64,000 nucleotides of DNA from Cydia pomonella (Eukaryota; Arthropoda; Insecta; Lepidoptera; Tortricidae): assembly GCF_033807575.1 (NCBI RefSeq), contig NC_084707.1, positions 12,758,550 to 12,822,549 of the forward strand, written 5' to 3'. The position numbers and the translations under genes are program-made. Positions 1 through 11,800 of the stretch are shown in pieces. The notes beneath the pieces were generated by a model. It had not been told where the DNA came from and ran no database searches. It saw only the letters and a list, made by a program, of their open reading frames with translations. Numbering within the stretch: position 1 is the stretch's first letter; the number at the start of each line of letters is the position of its first letter.

Positions 1-639
1 ATATGACTGACAGAATTTAGTAAAGATGGTTTCGTGATGACAGACTTAGATTTTGATATTTAGATTACAAAATGATGCAGATTTGATTTTATTTTAGGTC
101 TTTGGTGCGTACCTACATGTCATTCATAAATGAAACGTAATAACAATATCATCATCATCAAAACAGATTTTAAAACTTCGAAGTATTTACTCGCCTAAAA
201 ACCCATTGGAATCAATCCAATACATCTTAGTTAGTTGTAGTTTATTTGCACGACATATTGATGTTACAATTCCGTATTATATATCCAATTAATATAGGTA
301 TAAGTAATCTCATAAGAATGTAAATAATATAAGCTTTTGGCAAAAAATTCATTTTTGGTGCAAGCTTTTCTCGCTGACTTTACTTTTCTTTCCACAGGCA
401 ACTAATACTCATGAAGACAATTCTACAGACCCCAAACTCAATTAGGTTGCCTTTTTTATCATAGAGTTCCTATGGCCACCTCCTGTCTTCATCATCAGAT
501 CAGCTCGATGGTACCATATATTGCATTGTCACCCAACTTACATTTGTATGCAAATTTTCAGCTTCATCGGCAACCAGGTCAAATTTAACTTGCAAGATTT
601 GACCCGTACAAACATACATAGTTGCAAGGTAATAGTCTG
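1..639. other. Intergenic, nothing recognised
   Basis: A/T-rich with no coding pattern, inverted repeat or known element seen. Confidence 0.5.
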
Positions 640-1045
640 GAGACAACCGGCCTTTTTTGAGAAGTCTTCCACATCTCTTCTAAATACCTAAAACTGGTAT
701 GAATGTGTTACTCGTTGTCTTCAGAATACGAATTGACCGGTTGTAGTTTTTGGAGAGGGGGACGTGTCGAAAAGGTCGGGGGGGGGGGGGGGGGGGGGGG
801 AGATGGCGCCCGAATATCATTGATATTTATTCACATCTTGAGTCCTATGGGACCGATCGGTTCGTGTGAGATGTCGTTTGAAAGATAATTAAACGTACTA
901 CTATTGTTGTTTAATAACCGTATTCATAACGGTAGTCGTTTAAAATATATAATTTTTACCATGCATGGATGGCATAAGTACTACTAAAACATGCTTCTAA
1001 CTCAATAAATTATAACTTTACTGCAATTAATGTTATTACAAAATA
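640..1045 (-). repeat. Dispersed repeat copy A
   Basis: Matches 6915-7540 in inverted orientation in several blocks (for example the GGACCGATCGGTTC and CGAATTGACCGGTT blocks and the block around CATGCATGGATGG). It contains a 23-base G run at 778-800. Confidence 0.65.
778..800 (+). repeat. Homopolymer of 23 G
   Basis: Uninterrupted G run within dispersed repeat copy A; its length is prone to assembly error. Confidence 0.9.
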
Positions 1046-1324
1046 TGCGAGAAAGGGTCTAGCAGGCTAAGCTAATAAGAGTGGCCCCCACGAGGGATTT
1101 GGTTATACTTTTAGGCGGAGTCGTGGCATTACCTAAGAACACTTTATGCCTAATATATCAGTAATCTTCTTTTGTTTCTGATTTATTCACAATAATGTTA
1201 AAAAAACAACTTTTAAACTTTTATTTTAGTTAAACCAAGTATGCGAGTGCAACCAAATAAATTCATAATCGAGGAGGATAGAATGGGGTTCCTATTGCAT
1301 ATTTTTACAGACCTTCATGTCCTT

Positions 1325-1618
1325 GAACTTGATGACTTAATCTGACATTCAATCCGGAGGTTGCGGGTTCAAATCCTGGGTCGTACCAATGAGTATTCGG
1401 AACTTATGTACGGAATATTATTTGATATTTACCACTAGCTTTTCGGTGAAGGAAATCATCGTGAGGAAACCTGCATACATCCGCGAAGAATTTCAAAGAT
1501 GTATGTGAAGATTGAGAAGTCCACAACCCGCATTGGGCCAGCGTGAGGACTATATCTTAAGCCCTCTCGCGCATGAGAGGAGGCGTGTGTCTAGAAGTGG
1601 GACGTATATAGGACGTAT
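1325..1618 (+). repeat. tRNA-derived SINE, copy 1 (head damaged)
   Basis: Shares its body with 54438-54723: a B box (GGTTCAAATCC), then TCGTACCAATGAGT, CACTAGCTTTTCGGTGAAGG and a tail ending AGTGGGACGTAT. The A-box part is degraded. Confidence 0.82.
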
Positions 1619-1739
1619 GAATTATTATTATTATCTTTATTTATCTTTCATCTTAAGCTAGGTTTTTATAATATGAATATAAAAGTAAAATAAAAAAGGT
1701 ATACAAAAAAAATACATATAAACATATTATAAAAAAAAA

Positions 1740-1964
1740 CTAACCTAGGGTGCCTCCAATAGCGGGGCAGGGCCCAAGTTGCCGCAGAGAGAGGAACCGA
1801 CGTACTATACGCGCCGTGTCCAAGATTACCGACTTCTGAATCTGACCCTTGGTCCAGCCAGCCAGCGAGAGTCTCTCGAGACTCTTCGTTATGAGACCAT
1901 TTGTTGACACAACTCTCGGAATAATGATCGTCGAGGGGTGTGTATTGCTTAAAACGATAGTCAC
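1740..1964 (-). pseudogene. Non-LTR retrotransposon C-terminal remnant
   Basis: The 74-codon minus-strand frame contains IIIPRVVSTNGLITKSLERL and QKSVILDTARIVRRFLS, resembling the domain after the reverse transcriptase in several insect LINEs (general pattern: Pro-Val-Val-x-Ser-Ala-x-Gly then Gln-Lys-Ala-Val-Ile-Leu). The assignment is from memory of the pattern and needs a search. Confidence 0.5.
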
Positions 1965-2435
1965 CGTTTTTGGTCGTAAACCCGTACTTTCTAGAGGATA
2001 TATATCTTCTTAACGTATGAAATAAAATATGAAAAATATATAAATAAATTTACGTTTTGTGTACAATATTTCTAACGTTTGACTTTTTTCCTGTGACTTA
2101 TAGTTTCTTCATAAAAGAAACATTACGACAGGCCGTTTACGACTAACTTTGCTTATTTATACTAAACGGCGTATTCGATTAAAGTTATTTTTAAACTAAA
2201 ATAAATGTTTCAACAGGTACTTCAAATGAAACGTTTCATAATAGTAATAAAACAGTTTTTTAGAAATTTAACATTTTCCAACATTCGTGCGTACGTAGCT
2301 CGAAAAAAGCGTGGCCGTCAGTCGTATGCTAGCTTTGAGACGAGGAGGCTGTGTCGCTTGTCGCTCCATGTCCTCCCTGTACTTGTGCTCAGCCCAAGTA
2401 CACAGAGTCATGGTCTTAAATTCATAGAAAACCAG

Positions 2436-2641
2436 ACAAGTGCGAGTCGGACTCGCCCACCGAGGGTTCCGTACTTTTTAGTATTTGTTGTTATAGCGGC
2501 AAAAGAAATACATCATCTGTGAAAATTTCAACTGGTTAACTATCATGGTTCATGAGATACAGTCTGGTGACAGACGGACGGACGGACAGCGGAGTCTTAG
2601 TAATAGGGTCCCGTTTTACCCTTTGGGTACGGAACCCTAAT
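2436..2641 (+). repeat. GGTTCCGTACCC-family dispersed repeat
   Basis: Runs from AAGTGCGAGTCGGACTCGCC to GGGTACGGAACCCTAA with a GACGGACGGACGG core. At least eight relatives occur in this window. Confidence 0.82.
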
Positions 2642-2804
2642 TAGGATAAAAATGCTCGTAAAAACCATTTCAATCAAAACAAATCTTAAAATTACAACTT
2701 TGGTTTTCGTGTCATTTCCATAGAAACAAAAAACTATTTATTTTTTATTAAACTCTCTCTTGCGTGTACTCTCTCAGTTACTTCGGGACTCTACAAGGTA
2801 CGTT

Positions 2805-2824
2805 GGGGGGGGGGGGGGGGGGGG
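2805..2824 (+). repeat. Homopolymer of 20 G
   Basis: Uninterrupted G run followed by a C-rich tract (TACCCCCC) about 45 bases later. Confidence 0.9.
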
Positions 2825-3659
2825 CGCAAACTTGATACCTGCCCAGGGCGCCATTTCCTCTATACCCCCCTGCAGTTAACAGCCAAAAACGAAGTCTAGC
2901 TCCTAAAACTCTAGGATTTAAGATTACATTATATCACCTACAATTACATCGTTTTAGAGTTTAGGTAGTTATTTTCGGAATTGTGTGGTACATTCGGAGA
3001 AATTCCGAATTATAAGACAGATTTATCAAATTTAACCTTTAATATCATGATATTATAATGATTTATTTCTAGGTTTACATGTATGTAAAATGTATAATTG
3101 TTGGTGCTATGAAGAATATATACTTATTACGAGTCAGACACGAGTCTTCGTGAATGACACGATCTATATTTTTTATTTTATTTATCAAACAACTACCTAC
3201 TCGAAAAATAATATTAGTCGAATAGGTAAAAATTCCAAATATGTAATATTTAGTTTATAAGTTAACTATGGCATTATTTAGAAACACACTACAAGTCTCG
3301 AGTCTCAATTCAATACCTAATATTCAATCAATAAATTTTTCGTGTTATGGCTCCATCAAGGTGTTGATCATTCTAAAGTCTGACCAGTAATACATGATCA
3401 CGCGCCATATTGCGGAATTTCATTTGAACTACATTTTTCATACTAAACTGAACTGTCACCCAATACATAAGAATAACAGCGCCCTCTTGATAATGATCAT
3501 ATATTTCTGGTCGGGCTTTACCAATGTGGAGGTTGGATTAGATACGGCTAGTATATGAATCTTATCATATTACGATCATAGACAGTGATTGGTGGAACGT
3601 AATAGGTAAAAATGTAACATTTTCCTAAATTTTTTTTTTTAATATGGTTAATTTTACTC
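2825..3659. other. Intergenic, nothing recognised
   Basis: No convincing frame; short A/T tracts only. Confidence 0.5.
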
Positions 3660-3903
3660 CTCAGACATGAAACAACCGGGTATTGAGTTGGAAGCATGTT
3701 TTATCAGTACTTATGCTATCATGCACGGTAAAAAAATCATACCTTGTCAAATGTTTTGTAACCGACTATGGTTATGACTAAGGTTGTTAATAAATAATAA
3801 TAGTAGGTACGTTTAATGTTCTTTCAAACAACATATTACACAAATTGATTAGTCCAATGGAACACAAGAAATAACGAAATGTCGACGATGGTCGGCCGCC
3901 ATT
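3660..3903 (+). repeat. Dispersed repeat copy B (partial)
   Basis: Shares GGTCGGCCGCCAT and the block around ATGTTTTATCAGTACTTAT with copy C. It stops where the 2.9-kb element begins. Confidence 0.55.
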
Positions 3904-3905
3904 TA

Positions 3906-6840
3906 GGGGAGAGTCGGATATATCGTACCAGTTTTTACATAAACTTGGATATTTTGTTTTTGGAGGTAGTTACACATATGCTTTACTATGCATATAAAAG
4001 TTCAGTTATTTGGCTACATTCATTACGAAGATGAGCATTCGGAGATTAAATTGACTAGGTAAGTCAAAATACATTCCTTCGGAAGCACTTCCATCGGTAC
4101 GATTTACCCGACCGGTTGGTTAAATCGTACCATCCATAATAAAATTGTATCTATGAAACGTTTTGCAAGTTTATTGCTTAATTTAGGTTTAAATAACAAA
4201 TATTTATTACGGGAATCCGAAATCATACTTACACGACTCAAAAAATACTTGGTCGTTTAAATCGTACTTATGCCAGTATGCTATAGGGTAACGGCGGCTA
4301 TTAACGCGGGTATCAAAATCGACGTCTAACACCGCGGTGTTTACAAATACGCATTTTGCAAGCAAACAGATCTATTCCCTAAGAAATAAAGCATACACAA
4401 AACAAGCTCATTCATTGGTCTATCGTGCCCATTAGTGTGCATTTGTGTGAGTGTAACAAAAAACTTGCGATTCATCAGTTTGTGCGACGGCGGCGCAAGA
4501 ACCGGTTGTTCCATACAGACGCGTGACACCACAGGTAAGTGCACTCCAATCTTACTTAGTGTTTTACGTAATAGTTATGGCAAATAAACTAGTGCAATGC
4601 CTTTTAAGAGGTTGTGTATTGTTTTCTACACGATTTTGAATTACTTTTAACTTAGTTTTTGACCGGGAAATACGTTTTAAAATTGAAAATAAAATACAGC
4701 GGTGATAGGCGCCAATTACTTCTGTGGTAAGTAATTCCGTGGTATGCCACGGTAATAGAAAAAGTGGTAGTTTTGTTATTTACTCTTTAGTTTTGGTACA
4801 AATTATGAATTTTATAATTTCTTTTATTTATTCCAATCTTGATCTATTCACGCTATTAAAGAGCTATTTCCGTGGTATGGAAAGTATTCAACTAACCCTT
4901 AATTTTTAACAAAAACTTCAGCACCGATTTCCTTGTTTCTATAGGAACCCTTAATCTGTAAACTTTTTTTTATTTTGAGTTAAAACCTAAAATTTACTTG
5001 CCAGTTATGTGATTTTGTCTCTTACAAGAAGCTTGTAATATACGTGTTTGATTTGATTTGGAAAACCATCTGTGTTTTATTCTTTTTATGGGTCGGAATT
5101 AGGTTTAATTTAACTCCAAATTAAGCCTATTACCGATGGTATGATCAGATTACCCTCGGTAATAGAATGTATAGAAATCTATTACCGACCCAGAGAAATA
5201 TCGAATGGGTCGGTAATAGGCTCTTAAAGAGTTATCTATTACCGAGTGACTATTTGGTATTGTATTGAAATATCGCATTTAGGGTACCGCAAGTACAGAT
5301 TTCGTTGATAAAATTTAGACTTCAGTTATCATTATCAGATTTAAATTCTTCTGTTTTCTGATTCAGTTATTACTCTGACAAGGAAGGGTACCCAACTGCC
5401 AGGCAATTCCGATTAGTTTTTTTTTTATTTAATTTTATTTATACAGTAGTCCAAAATCTCAGACATGATTTTTTTTAGCTATAAGAATCAGCAATAAGAA
5501 AAGTACTGTGATTTGTTAATTATAAATGGGTAAATTATAACATTTATAACACATAATATGTGAGAGACTTTATTTAACTTAATTACCTTATCAAAAATAT
5601 TAGAATTAAAAATTTTCATGTTTTTATATATAGTCGAAATTTTATAAGGTGGACGTTTACCATTTCACTGTGGTAAACTTTCACTCAGGTGGTAAACGTC
5701 CAGCTTATAAAATATCGACTATAATTCACGCTGTGCCTTATGAGAAAATGTTACTTACTTGTTTTTTTTGTGCAGCTAATTATGTCAGTAAGACAAATTC
5801 TTATCAATCTTTATAGCATTTAAAAATTACTATAATAACTATTTGTCATATACGTCCTTAGTAAAACTTTACTAACAATAATTTTTGTTGTTTTACATGT
5901 AAAACATTCAACTTATAACTTGTTATACAGGTACTCGTGGGTACTTGGTAAGTTAACTATTTAATAGTATTTGATTGTGCCAAAGTGTAATTATAATCTC
6001 TTCGAATATATCTCTTATTTTTAAACATACTCCTATAGTTTTATTTTTTATTTTTGTGTCATTATTAAACTTAATGACACAAAAATAATATACAGAACCC
6101 ACGTCGTTATTATTGTTTTAACCCTCGGTATTAGGTTTCGAATTTTGAATTTGGTTTCTATTAACGAGTGCAGAAAAATCATGCCAATTGTACCCTCGGT
6201 AATGAAAGCTCAATTCGCGATAATAGAATCTCAGCCTGTCCCTTGCCACGGTAATAGAAGATTTGGTCATTTTGGCTTCAAAAAATATTTTTATACATAT
6301 AATAACACAAAATGAATCCAAAAACGTGTGAAACGGAAAGTTCATTAAATGCTCTGATGAAAAAAAAATATTCCTGGCTGTTAGACAGCATTGATACCCT
6401 TAATTTTTGGATCTCTTTTGAAAAGTTCCTTAACTACCACGGTAATAGGTGCCTTTACCCTAGTACGATTTAAACGACTAGCTATTTTTATTAAATAATC
6501 AGTATAATAACCAAAGTATAAACTAGTCAATTTTTAACACCTACACAGTAAACCCGTTTATATTTATAGTAAGATACTTTGAATTTGGTATTTTTAACTT
6601 ATCTTGACCATAAGTTATGGTATTAAAAATACACATTAAAAGTTAGATCAAGTCCAAAGAAAAACATATTTTTTCTCTCTTTTGTTCGATGGTAGTCATA
6701 TGCCATATCTCATTAGATTATTAAACTTAATTCCATTAGAGCACTGTTTGGTGCATTATGTGTAAATAAACTAAGTTGTTTAGTGGGAAAACTATAGGTG
6801 GTACGATTTAATCGGCGGTCCGATATAGCCGACTCTCCCC
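3906..6840. mobile_element. 2.9-kb non-autonomous DNA transposon with TA target site
   Basis: The left end GGGGAGAGTCGGATATATCG and the right end (inverted) GGGGAGAGTCGGCTATATCG match over 24 bp with two differences, and both ends abut TA (3904-3905, 6841-6842), as expected for Tc1/mariner-like insertion. The motif GGTACGATTTAA or its complement recurs near both ends (about 4096-4134, 4257-4275, 6461-6475, 6799-6811). CGGTAATAG-type motifs recur at least nine times between 4740 and 6450. No transposase was found; the longest frames (4724-4909, 6118-6345) show none. A 95-bp hairpin element (5629-5723) sits inside. Confidence 0.7.
5629..5723. repeat. Inverted-repeat hairpin inside the 2.9-kb element
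   Basis: Arms of about 34 bp (5629-5662, 5690-5723) are near-complementary and start and end with TATAGTCGA, typical of a small MITE nested in the larger element. Confidence 0.7.
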
Positions 6841-6914
6841 TATATGAAGGTGCGTAGTGACCCATGCTGAACAAAATTCATCATTACTTGGTTATATATT
6901 ATCATACACCAATA

Positions 6915-7540
6915 AAACTTCCCGTATATATTGTAATTACATTAATTGCGGTATAGTTACAATGTATTGAGTTAGAAGTATGTTTTATCAGTACTTATAC
7001 CATCCATGCATCGTAAAAAATCAAATATTTTGTAAACGACTACAATTATAACTACGGTTATTAAGAAACATTACAACAGAATAGTACATTACGATACAAG
7101 TGCGAAAAATAGGAAATTCGAAACGAGTGGCGATAAATTAAAACACGACCGAAGGGAGTGTTTTAAATCGACACGAGTTGCGAATTACTTATTCGCACAT
7201 GTATCGTACAACGTTTTACAGTACATATGGCCCTTTAAATGTTCGACACAGTAACGTAATATGCTACTTCTCGCACTAGTGCTATAAAGTAGCCCCATAT
7301 GTACTGTAATAGTACGTTTCATTATCTTTTAATTGACACCTCACATGAACCGATCGGTCCTATAGCTCTCAAGATGTGAACAAATATCAATGATGGTCGG
7401 CCGCCATCTGTCTCCCCCTTTTTATCGTACCGTCCCCCCCTCAATAAACTAAAACCGGTCAATTCGTATTCTGGAGATAATGAGGAACACTTTCATACCA
7501 GTCTAGGTATTTAGAAAGACATGCCTACGAAAATCGTGAA
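6915..7540 (+). repeat. Dispersed repeat copy C, with nested insertion
   Basis: Same family as 640-1045 and 3660-3903. A 221-bp insert (7088-7308) splits it at a duplicated ATAGTAC, so copy C predates that insertion. Confidence 0.65.
7088..7308. mobile_element. Nested MITE with ATAGTAC target duplication
   Basis: ATAGTAC flanks both sides (7081-7087, 7309-7315), and copy A of the host repeat lacks the insert. Inside are two palindromes: about 7091-7205 (arms starting CGATACAAGTGCGAA) and 7216-7309 (arms TTACAGTACATATGG). Confidence 0.75.
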
Positions 7541-8419
7541 GGAGACGACTTGTGGTTAATTTTCCTGTAGTCTATATAAAAGCTTGTAAAATACTCATAT
7601 TCCTTATTACCATATTATAAAAATACGACATACTCTTACTGAGAGTCTGTCTTTTCTTCCTCGCTTTAGATCTGAAATGTACGTTAATATACACATGGAT
7701 AAAATCAAACTTCATTCCATATCACCTTAAAAGCATTTTGCTTAGTCACACTTATGTTAATATTCTGTGCTTTACTTATTTGCTTCGAAAAAGTATAAAC
7801 GGCAAAGATGCAAAGAAAATAGGAGTGATGATTGGCATTACGATTTTTTGGGTAGACAAAGTGTCGAGTAATCTTTGTAATAGGTAAAATCTAATTTAGC
7901 ACGGGATAGCCGCCGAAGCGGAGCCGAGGCGAGGCTCGCTACAAATTTAATTATCCCACAATAATCACGCTGACGTTTACCTAAGATACTTTCATCTGGT
8001 CTGAGCTAAGATTAAACGAATTAAGCGACGACGGTGACAGGTAATTATATATGACGAAATACCACCATTTTATGATACTCGTATAAATATTATACTTAAC
8101 GACCTAGAAGAATTTTCAGAAATCTATAGTATAGATACATCACCATTGGCTAATACATAATTATAATCATTGTAAATCAGCACTAATCGAATATATATAT
8201 ATAACTCACCATCAACCGGGACAGAGGTGCCTATAAAAACGAATTTGTTTTTCGATATTGGTGAATGATGTTTTTACGAATCGCTTTAGATATATTATTC
8301 TAATTAGCTCATATTAAGGAAGTTGTCCTAGTTTAGTTGTCATGGAATTATCTGTAACAAACAGAGGGCCTGCCACGAAAATCGAATTTCATTATCTACA
8401 CAGCTAATAGGATTTTTGC
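7541..8419. other. Intergenic
   Basis: Only a short GC-rich phrase (GCCGAAGCGGAGCCGAGGCG, near 7912) stands out. No gene seen. Confidence 0.5.
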
Positions 8420-8840
8420 AAGTTTTTTTAGCCTAATTTAGTGTCCCACTGCTGGGCAAAGACCTCTCCTCGCTTTCTTCATTCAACGCTGTAAGTAAAT
8501 AAGTAAATATTCTTTATTGCACCAACAATTATACATTTTACATACATGTAAAACTACAAATGAATTTTAAAGGAAAATAGAATCAGGTAACAACAGGCGG
8601 TCTTATCGCTAAAAAGCGATCTCTTCCAGACAACCTTATATTTTGTAGTTTCCCGCCAAAATGTCCAAATCGTCCCGCCATTTATTTTTCGGCCTGCCTG
8701 CACCCCGGCCAGCACCATCTATGGTGTTCCGTGGGTCCCACTTGGTAACCATTTTGCCCCACCTTACAGGGTGCATGCGGCAGACATGTCTAGGCCAGTC
8801 CCACTTAAGCTTAAGAAATAGTTTGTTTAAATACTCCAAA
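8420..8840 (-). pseudogene. RTE-like LINE 3' end, split by another retroelement tail
   Basis: On the minus strand 8839-8645 encodes WPRHVCRMHPVRWGKMV and GRPKNKWRDDLDILAGNY, the reverse transcriptase C-terminal pattern of RTE-type LINEs. The matching final piece (KRGEVFAQQWDT) lies at about 8470-8425. Between them, 8491-8643, is an unrelated LINE/SINE tail. Two insertion layers are therefore visible. Confidence 0.75.
8491..8643 (-). repeat. LINE/SINE 3' tail inserted in the RTE-like fragment
   Basis: Read on the minus strand it begins AAGGTTGTCTGGAAGAGATC and ends in GCAATAAAGAATATTTACTT. The same tail occurs on the plus strand at about 60404-60540. Confidence 0.7.
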
Positions 8841-9015
8841 GTCTAAATACGTTGTAGGCGTATGTCGTGACTTGACTGGGTATTTATTTTGGGTAAAGTG
8901 GCATACGTTTCTGCTCTAGAGCACTGTACTTCAAGTACGTTCTTTTCTTTATTTTTACAATAAGCAATAAAAAAAATTGGTTTTAAATGGATTTGTTGTA
9001 CAATTTCCATTCTGA

Positions 9016-9903
9016 TAATGCTTTATTGTGTTATCAAAATTATATATGTAAATTGGATAGTATGTATTTCATACGCATATAAGTTTTCAGCTTAGATACG
9101 CCAACACAATGACATGTAGCACATGTGACCTTCGTTCACAAATCTAATACATAGTAGATTGTTAACCAAGATATGTAAGGTACCCATTTCTGTCGAGGTC
9201 AGTGAGCGCACCAATAGTCCTAGACTTAAATGGTGCCTTTCACCCGAGTTAAGCACTCTACGTTTCATTTCGAATACGAGGAAAGATAAATACTTGTGCA
9301 TTAAAAAAAAACCATTGCATTAAAACTCCCCATTCCATAAATAACGATATTTTGAGGTACCCTCAAGAATTTCTACTGAAGTTTATACTTAGCCATGTTT
9401 TTAGGGTTCCGTACCCAAAGGGTAAACGGGACCCTGTTACTAAGACTCCGCTGTCCGTCCGTCCGTCCGTCCGCCCGGCTATCACTAGGCTGTATCTATT
9501 GAACCGTGGTAGTTAGACAGTTGAAATTTTCACAGATAATGTATTTCTGTTTCCGCTATAACAACAAATACTAAAAAGTACGGAACCCTCGGTGGGCGAG
9601 TCCGATTCGCACTTGGCCGGTTTTTTTTAATGCACAAGTATTTATCTTTCCTCGTTTTCCAAATGAAACGTGCTTAACTCGGGTGAAAGGCACCATTTAA
9701 GTCTAGGACTATTGGCGCGCTCACTGACCTCGACAGAAATGGGTACCTTACATATCTTGGTTAACAATCTACTATGTATTAGATTTGTGCACGAAGGTTA
9801 CATGTGCTACATGTCATTGTGTTGGCGTCAGCTGAAAACTTATACGCGTATCAAATACATACAATCTAATTTACATATATCATTTTGATAACACAATAAA
9901 ATT
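9016..9903. mobile_element. Large foldback: 285-bp inverted arms around a repeat
   Basis: Arms about 9016-9309 and 9620-9903 are inverted near-copies (for example GCACCATTTAAGTCTAGGAC on the right and its inverse on the left). The spacer is the GGTTCCGTACCC repeat. Both arms keep a matching open frame of about 55 codons, a consequence of their similarity rather than evidence of a gene. Confidence 0.78.
9398..9628 (-). repeat. GGTTCCGTACCC-family repeat
   Basis: Reverse copy, from TAGGGTTCCGTACCCAAAGG to GCACTTGGCCGG, with a (CCGT)n core. It forms most of the spacer of the foldback at 9016-9903. Confidence 0.82.
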
Positions 9904-10929
9904 AATTAAATGTCGATAAATTCTCAATCAAGGCCTTAACTACGTCCTTTTTTTTGCAATTCATCCAAATTTCATCAAGGTTTATCGTGCCTCTATTATG
10001 GCCTCGAACTGACTTTCATGAGCTGGGAGCCATTATTAATGTCATGGCTGAAAAGATGAGTTCTGATCAAGAATAAGAATTTGTGTTTTGAAATTTATAA
10101 GCAAAAAATAATAATTTGTTCACGTACCTACTTGACAACGTCCTACAGTATTTTTAACAAACGCTTTTAAAAAAAAAACAATTCAGATTTTTTCGCAAAA
10201 TAACATCAAAGTACCACAAGTTACGTTATATCTGACATATTCAAAAAGCATTTTATGTCCAGTATATCAGCCCTACCAAAACAATTTGAAAAAAGTCGGA
10301 GAAAAATGTCAATTTATGTAAGGATCATTTATAATTTTGATGGCGCCCATTAACTTAAGTATTCGTTTAATAGTGTGTTTGACGTTGCCAGGTGAACCCC
10401 AGTCCAAAGGGTCTGCAGGGAAAACGCTTATCTCACGCATGCCTTGTCATGTTACAAACGCTTGAAAAAGGTACCTACGCCTAATCCCTAAAAGTAAGGG
10501 CAGCAAGGCAACTGTCACTCATCCTTATCTGACATTTCAGAACAGGCTCTTGTCCAGCGGATAAATCTTATTAAAAATACGAGGCTCCCGACTTGAGATT
10601 CAAGTGTCCGTTCAGTAGAAATGAAATCTTTTAGGCTTTTTTAATAGTAAACACGAGTACAGAACTAGGTTGTGCATTATTTAGTAGGGTTTCTGAAAGA
10701 ACTGTATATTATTATGAGACTTCCGATGTACGACAAAAGGCTATTGTTAATGTTAGTCTCAGATTTAGTCCTAAAAATGGTCGTAGTAGGAGTTTTTTAG
10801 GAGGCAGACCCGGAAATAGATATACAATCCTTATTACCAGGCAGCTGTGATCGGTAGAGGTAAGAATTGAAGGTGTAAAAAAGGCTGAACTTATGTTGCC
10901 GGATTTGACAAATGCCAAAGGAAAAGAAT
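9904..10929. other. Intergenic, nothing recognised
   Basis: The open frame at 10712-10918 has no recognisable similarity. Confidence 0.5.
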
Positions 10930-11439
10930 ATTTTAGCAGTCAAGGTATACACCTATAAATTTCATCTGAATCGGTTCATCGTTTATTGATTCTCCATGCC
11001 AACTTACACCTAAAATTTTAACTCCCTTAATGGATTATTTCTATGATAAAAACTATCCTACGCCCTTCCCCGGGGCTCAAATCACATTATCTCTATATAT
11101 TCATTACAACTAAACTGGTTTAGCTTCAGCGGTTAAGCGTAAAGAGTAAACGGCCAGACAGACAAACTTTCGCATTTATAATACTTGTATACGAGTATAA
11201 TTTTGTATTTTTTTTGTATGGATTATATTTTTTACTTTATTTCTTAGGAAAACTTACAGCTAGAGTTACAAAATAGGTTGCAAAGTAGCAACAGTAAGCC
11301 AATTACAAGTTTCCACATATGGATATAGATTTGGGTAGGACTTCGTGCATATTTGTAATTGTCACGAATAAAGGTAACGTTCGGATTCCGTCCGCAGCTG
11401 CATTACTGCGGCATTATTGGAAATATTTAACCACACAAT

Positions 11440-11575
11440 TTTACCACACCTTAAACCACACTTTTACCATATCTTTGCCGTACCTTTACCACACCTCTAC
11501 CACACCTTTACCACACCTTTACCACACTCTTACCACACGTGTAACACACGCATACCACACTTTTACCATACTCCT
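11440..11575. repeat. Degenerate minisatellite (CTTTACCACAC)n
   Basis: About eleven imperfect units of TTTACCACACC type with variants CTCTACCAC and CTTACCACACG. Confidence 0.8.
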
Positions 11576-11592
11576 ACTCCCACTGGCCCGCG

Positions 11593-11694
11593 CCCGCTCC
11601 CGCTCCCGCTCCCGCTCCCGCTCCCGCTCCCGCTCCCGCTCCCGCTCCCGCTCCCGCTCCCGCTCCCGCTCCCGCTCCCGCTCCCGCTCCCGCC
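11593..11694. repeat. (CCCGCT)n microsatellite, 16 perfect units
   Basis: Sixteen exact six-base units followed by CCCGCC. It creates artificial Arg-Ser and Leu-Pro repeat frames that should not be called proteins. Confidence 0.95.
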
Positions 11695-11696
11695 TG

Positions 11697-11800
11697 ATGA
11701 TAAGCAGTCTCCGCAGCCTATGTACGCCCGCAACTCCAGAGGAGCTACATGCGCGTTGCCGACCTCAAACCTCCACCCCGCTCGTTGAGCTCTAACCTAA
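11697..11800 (-). repeat. Fragment of the same LINE 3' end
   Basis: GATAAGCAGTCTCCGCAGCC and ATGCGCGTTGCCGACC are the inverse of parts of 13745-14110. The (CCCGCT)n array adjoins it. Confidence 0.65.

Noticed and set aside
703..888. 61-codon frame with a poly-Gly run
   Set aside because: Gly run is the 23-G homopolymer within a dispersed repeat.
9092..9888. Two nearly identical short proteins on opposite strands
   Set aside because: They are the two arms of the foldback at 9016-9903; similarity follows from the inverted repeat, with no family resemblance.
11319..11795. Two overlapping open frames with Arg-Ser or Leu-Pro repeats, like an SR protein
   Set aside because: Both are produced by the (CCCGCT)16 array read in two frames; flanks are minisatellite and retroelement tail.
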